From a virus: a stretch of 30,787 bases of DNA. The stretch spans positions 1-30,787 of IMG/VR virus record IMGVR_UViG_3300029993_000022. One strand, written 5' to 3'. Below are positions 7,393 through 14,343 of the stretch, piece by piece (position 1 is the first letter of the stretch; each line of letters opens with the position of its first letter). Both the position numbers and the translations under genes were made by a program. Below the pieces are notes generated by a model. The model searched no databases. It worked only from the letters and a program-made list of their open reading frames with translations, and had not been told where the DNA came from.

Positions 7393-8035
7393 GAAGATCG
7401 CCTATATGGCGAGAGTTTCAAATCCAACGGCGAAGCCCGAAGACCCCGCTACAAAGCTTATTGCTTATCTTTTAGGCCATAAACATTGGTCGCCGTTCGA
7501 GATGGCGTGCATGTGTGTCGAGATCTATACAACTCGGGACATTGCACGCCAGGTACTTCGACATCGTTCCTTCCACTTTCAAGAGTTTAGCCAACGCTAC
7601 TCTGTGGTAGATGAAGATCCCGAGTTTGCTGACGCTCGGATGCAAGATCACAAAAATCGTCAGAACTCCATCCCCGTTGAAGACGAATATATCTCCAAGG
7701 AATGGGCAGCCCTCCAGAATTGGGTCTGGGATGTCTGTTGGTTTGCGTATCAGTCTGCGCTGCGACTTGGTATCGCCAAGGAGCTTTCGCGTAAACTCTT
7801 GCCAGAAGGGCTCACTCGGACGCGGATGTACATGCAGGGCACAATTCGTGACTGGCTGCATTATGTCTCAATCCGGGCCGGTACCGAGACTCAAAAAGAG
7901 CACCGCGAAGTTGCCAATGCCATCCTTGAACTTATGTGGGATCACGCACCCATTACCACTCAAGCTGCAACACAGGCAGGTGTGTTACCAGAGAAGATCA
8001 ATCTGGAGCCCATTAGTACAGGAGACCGGACTTAA
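7352..8035 (+). CDS. thyX: Flavin-dependent thymidylate synthase ThyX, probably started at CTG
   Basis: ThyX makes dTMP from dUMP with FAD, NADPH and methylene-tetrahydrofolate. The signature RHRx7S is present at residues 70-80 (RHRSFHFQEFS). A second family region, LSRKLLPEGLTRTRMYMQGT, lies near 147-166. The first ATG (7406) would remove an N-terminal strand and helix that read like ThyX (KVLLNWITP...KIAYMARVSNP). The only usable codon between the in-frame stop at 7325 and that segment is CTG at 7352, with GGAG 7 bases upstream (7341-7344). From CTG the protein is 227 residues, a normal ThyX length. Confidence 0.92.
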   Translation: MKVLLNWITPKTDEKIAYMARVSNPTAKPEDPATKLIAYLLGHKHWSPFEMACMCVEIYTTRDIARQVLRHRSFHFQEFSQRYSVVDEDPEFADARMQDHKNRQNSIPVEDEYISKEWAALQNWVWDVCWFAYQSALRLGIAKELSRKLLPEGLTRTRMYMQGTIRDWLHYVSIRAGTETQKEHREVANAILELMWDHAPITTQAATQAGVLPEKINLEPISTGDRT

Positions 8036-8166
8036 TGTACCCACTCATGGGAAACGCTACGCGGGCCATTAACTCGGTCCGAAATCTTCAACGCACTTTC
8101 AATCGGCAACATCGCCGACATCTCATGCTGGACGTCTGGAGCCAAGTTCTCGGTGCACGCCAATGA
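8035..8166 (+). CDS. Small basic protein, 43 aa
   Basis: The ATG overlaps the thyX stop (TAATG) and AGGAGA lies about 9 bases upstream. The ORF ends in an ATGA overlap with the next gene, so the spacing at both ends is what a real gene would show. The product is rich in Arg and His (FNRQHRRHLMLDVW) and has no recognised domain. It fills what would otherwise be a 127-base gap. Confidence 0.6.
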   Translation: MYPLMGNATRAINSVRNLQRTFNRQHRRHLMLDVWSQVLGARQ

Positions 8167-8660
8167 AGGTACTATTTCTCGACATTGACGGCCCGATGAT
8201 TCCCGGCCGGGCGTACGACATGCCTGGACAGACACGACCAACGGTGATGAACTTCGATCAGTGTGCCGTCGGTATGCTGAATACATTCTGTGGTCGCTGG
8301 GGTTGGCGCATCGTTCTTCATACTAGCTGGGTGAAAATCCTTGGTGGTAAGGAGACATACGATCACTGCATCAAGCAAGGTCTGGACCCTCAGTACTTTG
8401 CCAAGGACGCTTGGTGTGACGAAGACATCAACTGGCGTTACAGTCGTGTGGCGAAGTATCTGGAAACTCATCCAGAAATCAATCACTACTTGATACTGGA
8501 CGACGAACCGTATCAAGTGGACTTCCGCGAAGGTATTGAACATCCTTCTGACATGAAGGATCATCTAGTGTTGGTCAGTTTTGAAGATGGGATCACCACA
8601 GACATTATGTATCAACTAGGGGATAAGGATGCTGGGACCATCCCACTCATCTTCCATTAA
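8163..8660 (+). CDS. HAD-fold hydrolase-like protein, 165 aa
   Basis: HAD motif I is clear at the N terminus (FLDIDGP, Asp7 and Asp9). A motif II-like LHTSW lies near 57 and motif IV (YLILDDEP) near 110. The short form without a cap resembles the HAD domain found in phage nucleotide or RNA end-repair proteins. It would remove phosphate from a small molecule or a nucleic acid end. It starts in an ATGA overlap with the 43-residue gene and lies between thyX and the replication genes, consistent with nucleotide metabolism. Confidence 0.8.
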   Translation: MKVLFLDIDGPMIPGRAYDMPGQTRPTVMNFDQCAVGMLNTFCGRWGWRIVLHTSWVKILGGKETYDHCIKQGLDPQYFAKDAWCDEDINWRYSRVAKYLETHPEINHYLILDDEPYQVDFREGIEHPSDMKDHLVLVSFEDGITTDIMYQLGDKDAGTIPLIFH

Positions 8661-8856
8661 GTCTGAAGAGTTTATCAAAGGTTACAACGCATGTGCCGTC
8701 GGTATCTCGCGTCCTCACAACCCTTATCTGGCCGGTCAACCGTGGCTCTGGGAGTTTCCACCTAAGAACTGGAAACAGAATTCAGACGACTGGCACGACG
8801 GTTGGAACACTCGCTTCTATGGCGAGAAGATCTATGAAGGAGAACCAGACCCTTGA
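8629..8856 (+). CDS. Small protein resembling ribosome modulation factor, 75 aa
   Basis: The product contains GYNACAVGISRPHNPY and later DDWHDGWNTRF. Ribosome modulation factor (RMF) has the same order of features: GYxAGxxG, then a C/N-P-Y element, then W..GW. An insertion of about 15 residues separates them here. RMF binds 70S ribosomes and promotes inactive dimers. The similarity is by eye and short, so a different tryptophan-rich protein is possible. AGGGG lies 6 bases before the ATG, and the gene overlaps the HAD gene by 32 bases. Confidence 0.6.
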   Translation: MLGPSHSSSIKSEEFIKGYNACAVGISRPHNPYLAGQPWLWEFPPKNWKQNSDDWHDGWNTRFYGEKIYEGEPDP

Positions 8857-9026
8857 AAATTCCCTTAGAGTATCGTAAAGAATCTCAATACCCATTTGAT
8901 GCCAATATTGATTGGTCTATTGACAAGGGTTGGCACGGTTGGGGTTGGGAAGACGAGACAGAACGATGGGAGATTACCTGCTCTCATTGGGGTCTGTACT
9001 ATATTCAAACGGACGCGGGTGGCTAA
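8853..9026 (+). CDS. Small tryptophan-rich protein, 57 aa
   Basis: The TTG start overlaps the preceding TGA (TTGA), and GAAGGAGA (8836-8843) lies upstream at good distance. The product has six tryptophans (for example KGWHGWGWEDETERW) and no recognised domain. Its end overlaps the metallophosphoesterase start by 8 bases. Overlaps at both ends and the ribosome site support a real gene. Confidence 0.65.
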   Translation: MKIPLEYRKESQYPFDANIDWSIDKGWHGWGWEDETERWEITCSHWGLYYIQTDAGG

Positions 9027-9555
9027 AACCTGGGTTTGTGCTGATCACCATTTTGGCCACAGAAATATTCTTACGTTTTTACGGGACGACGGAACCCCGC
9101 TTCGTCCGTTCACGACTATTGAGGAGCACGATGAAGAAATCATCGCAAGACACAACGAACTCGTGGCCCCTGAAGATCGGGTCTACCTTCTTGGCGACGT
9201 GTGTATTAATCGCCGGAATTTGTTTCTACTCGGTCGCCTTAAGGGCCGGTTAGTACTTGTCAAAGGCAACCATGACATCTTCAAACTCAAGGATTACCTC
9301 CCCTGGTTTGATGACATTCGATCCTATGTCGTCCAGAAAGATCATGAGGGGAACAAAGTCATTTTGTCGCATATACCCATTCATCCAGAGTCCGTTGGCA
9401 GGTTTGGAACTAATATCCACGGGCATACCCACTATCAATCCGTTGACGATGAGAGATATGTCTGCGTAAGTCTTGAACATACGGACTACAAGCCAATCCA
9501 AATTCACGAAGCACTTGCCTTGCGAAAATCCCGAGTGCGGCAGCAGCGACGCTAA
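9019..9555 (+). CDS. Calcineurin-like metallophosphoesterase, 178 aa
   Basis: All five metal-binding motifs are present from the GTG at 9019: ADHHFGH (9-14), GDVC (Asp60), GNHD (83-86), SHIPIHP (His118) and HGHTH (134-138). The enzyme would cleave phosphomonoesters or diesters with two metal ions. Its small size and HFGH start resemble phage and YfcE-like phosphoesterases. The GTG overlaps the stop of the previous gene and has only a weak ribosome site. The 3' end overlaps the primase-helicase by 83 bases. Confidence 0.9.
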   Translation: MAKTWVCADHHFGHRNILTFLRDDGTPLRPFTTIEEHDEEIIARHNELVAPEDRVYLLGDVCINRRNLFLLGRLKGRLVLVKGNHDIFKLKDYLPWFDDIRSYVVQKDHEGNKVILSHIPIHPESVGRFGTNIHGHTHYQSVDDERYVCVSLEHTDYKPIQIHEALALRKSRVRQQRR

Positions 9556-11110
9556 TTCGCTGTACGACGATGGTCACACGTATTGCTTTTCGTGTGGCAT
9601 AACCACATACCCAGATGGAGAAGACAAGAATGACCGACGGTTGACAGGCGAACTAACTGCACTCAAAACCAATTTCGTTGAACTAACTGATCGTAAGATT
9701 TCCCGTGCCACAGCGGAGAAGTACGGTGTGTGGCGAGATGGCGGAACGACGTACTTCCCATATTACAATGACGGAAAACACCTTGCAAATAAGGTCAGGT
9801 ATCCGGACAAAGAGTTCTCTGTTCAAGGCGATCTTAAACATTCAGGGCTATTCGGTAGCAACCTATTCCCTCCCGCAAGTGCGAAGTTTGTTACGCTTGT
9901 CGAGGGCGAGTACGACGCACTGGCTGCTTTTGAGCTTGTTGGTTCGAGATGGCCCGTCGTCTCTGTCCGGAATGGAGCGGATGGCGCTTGCCGGGATGTG
10001 GCCGACAATTTTGAATACCTCAACAGCTTCCCAAGCATTGTGGTGTGCTTTGACAAGGACCAAGGTAAGCTAAATGCCAAGGGTGAGATACGTTACCCCG
10101 GGCAGGAGGCGGCTGTCGCTGTGGCGGGGATGTTCCCAATCGGCAAGGTTAAGGTTCTTACTCTTGCAGACGGCAAAGACGCGAACGACTATCTTAAGAG
10201 CGGTAAGCGCGAGCAGTTTAACCGTGAGTGGTGGGCTGCGCCTAGCTTTACTCCGACGGGTCTTAAACTCGGGCGTGACATGTGGTCAGAAATATCTGAA
10301 CGGAAGTCATATGAGACAGTTCCGTATCCCTGGGACGATCTTAACAATCAGACTTATGGGATTCGGCTCTCCGAGTTCGTGGTCGTCACCGCCGAAACCG
10401 GTGTGGGCAAGACATCTGTCCTTAAAGAGATTGAGTTTAATATTAGAAAAGTATCACCGGATGCGGGTATCGGGCTTCTCCACTTGGAGGAAACGAATGG
10501 CGACACTGCACTCGGCTTGATGTCCATTGAGGCGAATCTCCCCTTGCATCTCCCAGATGTGAGGGAATTCGTCAAGCCTGAAGAAATGCGTGGATACTTC
10601 GATAAGGTAATCGATACCGAGAAGATCGTTTTGTATGATCATTTCGGGTCTAATTCTATCCAAGAAATCCTTAATAAAGTACGACATATGCACAATCTCG
10701 GATGCAAGTACATCATCCTTGATCACCTTTCTATTGTGGTGTCTGATCAAAGCGGTGACGAACGCAAGCAACTAGACGAGATTGCTACTAAACTTAAGAC
10801 TTTGTGTATGGAATGTAATCTGGCTATTATTGCAGTTATCCACGTCAATCGGCAGGGTCAAATTAGGGGCACTGCTGGCGTGGAACAACTGGCTAACATT
10901 GTAATCAAACTTCATAGAGAAAAGCTCTCCGAAGACTCATGGAGACGCAACGTAGTCAAGCTAGTCGTGGAAAAGAATAGATTCTGCGGCAGGACTGGTC
11001 CGGGTGCCTATTTGTGGTATAACCCCGACACTGGGCGACTTAACGAACTGACTAAAGAACAGATCGCAGCATACAATAGCGGAGGTAACGCACCTGACCA
11101 CCAATGGTAA
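9473..11110 (+). CDS. T7 gp4-like primase-helicase, 545 aa
   Basis: The enzyme unwinds DNA at the fork and makes RNA primers. A zinc-binding domain with Cys17, Cys22, Cys38 and Cys41 and the T7-like phrase DGHTYCFSCG opens the protein. A TOPRIM-type primase follows (VEGEYDALAAF near 143, CFDKDQG near 194). The RecA-like helicase has Walker A AETGVGKTS (Lys313) and Walker B YIILDHLSIV (near 421). The TTG at 9473 keeps the whole zinc domain; TTG 9515 is a possible shorter start that still keeps all four cysteines. The order of parts and the length match T7 gp4. Confidence 0.95.
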   Translation: MNIRTTSQSKFTKHLPCENPECGSSDANSLYDDGHTYCFSCGITTYPDGEDKNDRRLTGELTALKTNFVELTDRKISRATAEKYGVWRDGGTTYFPYYNDGKHLANKVRYPDKEFSVQGDLKHSGLFGSNLFPPASAKFVTLVEGEYDALAAFELVGSRWPVVSVRNGADGACRDVADNFEYLNSFPSIVVCFDKDQGKLNAKGEIRYPGQEAAVAVAGMFPIGKVKVLTLADGKDANDYLKSGKREQFNREWWAAPSFTPTGLKLGRDMWSEISERKSYETVPYPWDDLNNQTYGIRLSEFVVVTAETGVGKTSVLKEIEFNIRKVSPDAGIGLLHLEETNGDTALGLMSIEANLPLHLPDVREFVKPEEMRGYFDKVIDTEKIVLYDHFGSNSIQEILNKVRHMHNLGCKYIILDHLSIVVSDQSGDERKQLDEIATKLKTLCMECNLAIIAVIHVNRQGQIRGTAGVEQLANIVIKLHREKLSEDSWRRNVVKLVVEKNRFCGRTGPGAYLWYNPDTGRLNELTKEQIAAYNSGGNAPDHQW

Positions 11111-11303
11111 GGGGAAGGTAACATGGGGTAAGAAAGCTGGGTTATCTGGTCCTCGACGATTTAGGATCTACCAGGAAACTCCAGAAGAGACTATTATTCG
11201 TTCCGTTGAGTATGTTAAACGATTCGGAAATTCATCCTATCCAGCACGTTTGATAGATAAACTCCTTTTAGACAACGGTATCACTACTGAAATACCTTCC
11301 TGA
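11094..11303 (+). CDS. Small basic protein, 69 aa, probable CTG start
   Basis: The frame encodes a coherent basic sequence (SGPRRFRIYQETPEE, then SYPARLIDKLLLDNG) but contains no ATG, GTG or TTG upstream of it. CTG at 11094 has GGAGG (11081-11085) 8 bases upstream and overlaps the primase-helicase end by 17 bases. An ATG at 11123 has a fair ribosome site but reads ATG GGG TAA in another frame and could enter this frame only by +1 slippage. No domain is recognised. It overlaps the DNA polymerase start by 17 bases, so it may couple the two translations. Confidence 0.5.
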   Translation: MTTNGKGKVTWGKKAGLSGPRRFRIYQETPEETIIRSVEYVKRFGNSSYPARLIDKLLLDNGITTEIPS

Positions 11304-13113
11304 CCCTAATGACTGGCACAAATACTGGTATATTGACATTGAGACAAACAGTCTAACACCCGATACTATCTGGATGATGTGCGCCAGCCGGATGGATCAA
11401 GAGACGGTGCACAGCTTTGTAGGCCATGAGGCAGTTTGGAGGTTCTTTGACGAACTTCGCGGGAGTGACGTTTACTTTGTCGGGCATAATGCGATCAGTT
11501 TTGATGGCCCTGTCACGAGCAAGCTTGTTCAGGGTTTTGCTGACACTTCTAATATTGTTGATACTCTGGTTCTGTCTTACCTGTACGATCCCGCTCTTGT
11601 TGGTGGTCACAGTCTGGAAGCTTGGGGTGATCGTCTCGGAGACCCTAAAGGTGACTTTAGTGACTGGTCTGGCTACAGTCCGGAGATGGATTCTTATTGC
11701 CAGCAAGACGTAAAGCTTGGTAAAAAGGTCACACGAGCCTTGTGGGCACGTATGCGGCGTATGGGATTCAGTGAGAAATCCTGTGAGATCGAACATGAAA
11801 TCAGGGTAGTAGTAAATGAACAACAGCGAAACGGATGGTACTTTGACATCCCAGGGGCGCAATCTCTCGTATCTCAACTTAGATTTGAACAAGCAGCTCT
11901 CGAAGGCCCTATACTTGATCTCTTTCCACCACGACTTGAAGTGCAAGGCACGTATATCCGGCGAACTACGAAAGGCGGAGAAGACTTTGCAAGCTACGAT
12001 AAACACGTTGCAAAGTATCCAGAACTTCGTGACAATGGAGACGGAACCTACAGCACTCTCGACTGGGAATCTTTCAACCTTGGCAGCCCGAAACAAAGAG
12101 TTGCAAGGCTTCTAGAACTTGGCTGGGAACCTCAGAATTTCACAGAAAAAGGTTTCCCAAAAGTTGATGAAGAAGCACTCGTCAGTTTTGCTGAAACGTC
12201 TGGTAGACCAGAAGCGCAAGCCCTTGCAGATTGGCTCGTCTTACAGGGGCGTGCCAGTATGGTTGACGGATGGCTGAACAACGTCAACTACGACGATCAC
12301 TGTATGCATGGTTTTATTCTGACATGCGGTGCTACGACTCGCCGAATGATCCACAACAGCCCCAACACGGCCAACATCCCGAAGGCCAAGAAGAAAGTAA
12401 AGTATGGTATTGAGTGTAGACAGCTTTGGCAATGTAGGCCCGGACGAAGAGAAGTTGGCTATGATGCCAGCGGGCTTGAATTGCGTTGCTTTGCTGAGTA
12501 TCTTGCAAATGATGAAGCCACCATTCTCTTCACAACAGGCGACCCACATCTCGTTAACACTAGAAACCTCGATCTCCCAGATGAAATGCGTGATCTCACC
12601 GTCAAAAACGGTCTCTACTGCTATCTCTATGGTGGTGGAGATGGAAAACTCGGGGTCACGCTTAGGCCTGAGCTTCGAGGGGACGACGCTAGAAGATATG
12701 GCAAATGGGCTCGTGAACGCCTTGAAAAAGGTACACCCGGACTTGCTAAGCTTACAAGTTCTATTCAAGATGAGTTTCGAGGAAATGGCGGACTATTGCG
12801 CACCATTGATGGGGGATTTGTCCGGTGCCATTCCCAAAACGCTAGTCTCAACTATAAACTACAAAGCGCCGGTGCGATCCTGATGAAGAAGGCAGCAATC
12901 TTTGCAAGAAACGAAATATACCGGCGTGGACTCGATGGGTTCTATGTGGGTAATATCCACGATGAGGGGCAACTTGACTGCTCTGCACGAGATGCCGAGG
13001 AAATCGGAAAGGTATGTGTTCAAGCCATTTCCGAGGCAGGCGAAGATTTGGGATGTAAAGTCCCGTTCACCGGAAAGTACATCGTAGGGGATAATTGGGC
13101 TACCTGTCACTAA
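11287..13113 (+). CDS. T7-like family A DNA polymerase with 3'-5' exonuclease, probable CTG start
   Basis: The replicative polymerase is about 608 residues. Exo I is WYIDIETNSL (Asp17, Glu19), Exo II is VGHNAISFDGP and Exo III is the YCQQDV region. Polymerase motif A is YDASGLELR (Asp393), motif B contains NGLYCYLYGGGDGKLG, and motif C is NIHDEGQ (Asp559). The first ATG, at 11374, would delete Exo I. Upstream the frame is open only to a stop at 11269-11271, and CTG 11287 (CTG AAA TAC) is the best near-cognate codon. Its own ribosome site is weak, so coupling to the preceding small ORF is likely. Confidence 0.95.
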   Translation: MKYLPDPNDWHKYWYIDIETNSLTPDTIWMMCASRMDQETVHSFVGHEAVWRFFDELRGSDVYFVGHNAISFDGPVTSKLVQGFADTSNIVDTLVLSYLYDPALVGGHSLEAWGDRLGDPKGDFSDWSGYSPEMDSYCQQDVKLGKKVTRALWARMRRMGFSEKSCEIEHEIRVVVNEQQRNGWYFDIPGAQSLVSQLRFEQAALEGPILDLFPPRLEVQGTYIRRTTKGGEDFASYDKHVAKYPELRDNGDGTYSTLDWESFNLGSPKQRVARLLELGWEPQNFTEKGFPKVDEEALVSFAETSGRPEAQALADWLVLQGRASMVDGWLNNVNYDDHCMHGFILTCGATTRRMIHNSPNTANIPKAKKKVKYGIECRQLWQCRPGRREVGYDASGLELRCFAEYLANDEATILFTTGDPHLVNTRNLDLPDEMRDLTVKNGLYCYLYGGGDGKLGVTLRPELRGDDARRYGKWARERLEKGTPGLAKLTSSIQDEFRGNGGLLRTIDGGFVRCHSQNASLNYKLQSAGAILMKKAAIFARNEIYRRGLDGFYVGNIHDEGQLDCSARDAEEIGKVCVQAISEAGEDLGCKVPFTGKYIVGDNWATCH

Positions 13114-13137
13114 CGCGCTTTGAATTGAATATTTAGC

Positions 13138-13165
13138 TTGATTATTCCGGCGCGTATGCTATAAT
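13138..13165 (+). promoter_or_regulatory. sigma70-type promoter giving a leaderless HNH transcript
   Basis: TTGATT (13138-13143), a 16-bp spacer and a perfect TATAAT (13160-13165) form a good promoter. Six bases separate the -10 hexamer from the ATG at 13172, so the expected transcription start is the A of the ATG itself. The HNH gene has no ribosome site, which agrees with leaderless translation. The promoter lies in the 58-base gap after the polymerase gene, probably brought in with the endonuclease. Confidence 0.65.
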
Positions 13166-13171
13166 TATCGT

Positions 13172-13519
13172 ATGGGATTAAGTAATAGAGATCGACAAAG
13201 AGCATACAGGAAATTGCATCCTGAAATGCAATTATGGAGCAGTGCTAAATCTCGTGCTAAACGAGATGGTGTTGAGTTTGATATTACACGTTCAGATATT
13301 ATAATCCCGGATATATGCCCTGTATATGGTATACCTTTAATACCCTCTAAAAGTAAAGGTCCATCTCTTAATTCACCTACATTAGATCGTGTAAACCCTC
13401 TAAAGGGATATGTCAAAGACAACGTGAGAGTAATCTCACATAAAGCAAATGCAAGAAAACAGAACAATACCGTAGAGGATTTAGAACTCCTCTTGAGGTA
13501 TGCAAAAGGAGAACTATAA
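13172..13519 (+). CDS. Free-standing HNH homing-type endonuclease, copy 1, 115 aa
   Basis: The C-terminal half has the phage HNH/endonuclease VII-like pattern: ICPVYGIPL, then LDRVNPLKGYV, NVRVISHKAN and a closing helix. Such enzymes cut DNA at a specific site and spread their own gene. The gene is clearly more AT-rich than the flanking polymerase and SSB genes, a common sign of a mobile insertion. It has its own promoter but no ribosome site. Its last codons carry the AAAGGAG used by the SSB gene, so its insertion kept downstream expression. It is paralogous to the HNH gene at 13933-14343. Confidence 0.85.
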   Translation: MGLSNRDRQRAYRKLHPEMQLWSSAKSRAKRDGVEFDITRSDIIIPDICPVYGIPLIPSKSKGPSLNSPTLDRVNPLKGYVKDNVRVISHKANARKQNNTVEDLELLLRYAKGEL

Positions 13520-13520
13520 A

Positions 13521-13973
13521 TTGCTGATCCAAGGTAAATCGAAGTGGACGAAGGTTCTTGGTGAACCGGTTTGGGGCTATCAAAATGCCCATAAAGAGTG
13601 GAGCGTTGATGTCTATCCTAACGAGGATAGCCTTGAACGTTTGAAGGTAGAGGGACTTGAACCTAAATTGAAAGATAAGGGTGCAGGAGTTTACATCACC
13701 TTCAAGCGCCGTGAGAAGAAGCAAGACGACACCCCCAACCAACCCATCCGCGTGGTGGATCATCACGGTGAAGCGTGGAACCCGGCCGTTAAGATCGGCA
13801 ATGGTTCGACTGTCAATGTTAACTTTGCCGTCAATGAATACGGTAAGGGTCAGAAGTCTGCTAATATCCTGTCTATGCAGGTCTGGGATCTTGTGAAGTA
13901 CGACGGCGGTAATGAGTTCCCCACCCGCGAAGATGCTGAAGGTGAGAAGACCTGGGCCGAAGAGGCTGGTTAA
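13521..13973 (+). CDS. Probable single-stranded DNA-binding protein, 150 aa
   Basis: The sequence fits phage SSB proteins. A beta-rich core includes GVYITFKRREKK, QPIRVVDHHGEAWNP and IGNGSTVNVNF, then a conserved-looking SMQVWDLVKY near the end, and an acidic tail (EDAEGEKTWAEEAG) like those that recruit replication partners. It would coat single strands at the fork. ATG 13500 lies upstream in frame, but TTG 13521 follows AAAGGAG by 9 bases and comes right after the HNH stop, so TTG is preferred. The position after the polymerase fits the role. Confidence 0.7.
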   Translation: MLIQGKSKWTKVLGEPVWGYQNAHKEWSVDVYPNEDSLERLKVEGLEPKLKDKGAGVYITFKRREKKQDDTPNQPIRVVDHHGEAWNPAVKIGNGSTVNVNFAVNEYGKGQKSANILSMQVWDLVKYDGGNEFPTREDAEGEKTWAEEAG

Positions 13974-14343
13974 TTTCGTTAAAATAAACGGTAAGTGGCA
14001 GAATATTCGGGAATACACGCGTAAACGATACAGGAATAATTGGTCTCATAATCAAGTCGTAGCAAAACGTTCTCTAAGCAAGAGAAAGGATTTGCCATTT
14101 GACTTAGATGAGTCTGATTTAATTATTCCCGAATTCTGTCCAGTTCTTGGGATACCTATCTTTTTTGAAGACGGTAATGGCCCGAAATCTCATAGTCCAT
14201 CTATAGATCGTTTGATTCCTTCAAAAGGATACGTGAAGGGAAATATTCACGTAATTTCTCGGAAGGCTAATAGAATTAAGAATGATGCAACATTAGATGA
14301 ACTTGAGAAGGTTTATAAATGGCTAAAGAACAAACTCTCGTAA
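13933..14343 (+). CDS. Free-standing HNH homing-type endonuclease, copy 2, up to 136 aa
   Basis: This is a paralogue of the gene at 13172: FCPVLGIPI, SPSIDRLIPSKGYVKGN, VISRKANRIKNDAT and a final helix align with it without gaps over about 65 residues. It is AT-rich compared with both neighbours. The start is unclear: ATG 13933 or GTG 13942 would lie inside the SSB gene, and no start with a good ribosome site follows the SSB stop. Family-like sequence begins near 13990. The 3' end overlaps the next gene by 25 bases and carries its GAGAAGG ribosome site. Confidence 0.8.
   Translation: MLKVRRPGPKRLVNFVKINGKWQNIREYTRKRYRNNWSHNQVVAKRSLSKRKDLPFDLDESDLIIPEFCPVLGIPIFFEDGNGPKSHSPSIDRLIPSKGYVKGNIHVISRKANRIKNDATLDELEKVYKWLKNKLS

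Noticed and set aside
7406-8035. thyX starting at ATG 7406
   Set aside because: It would remove residues that match the ThyX N terminus, and no ribosome site is positioned for it.
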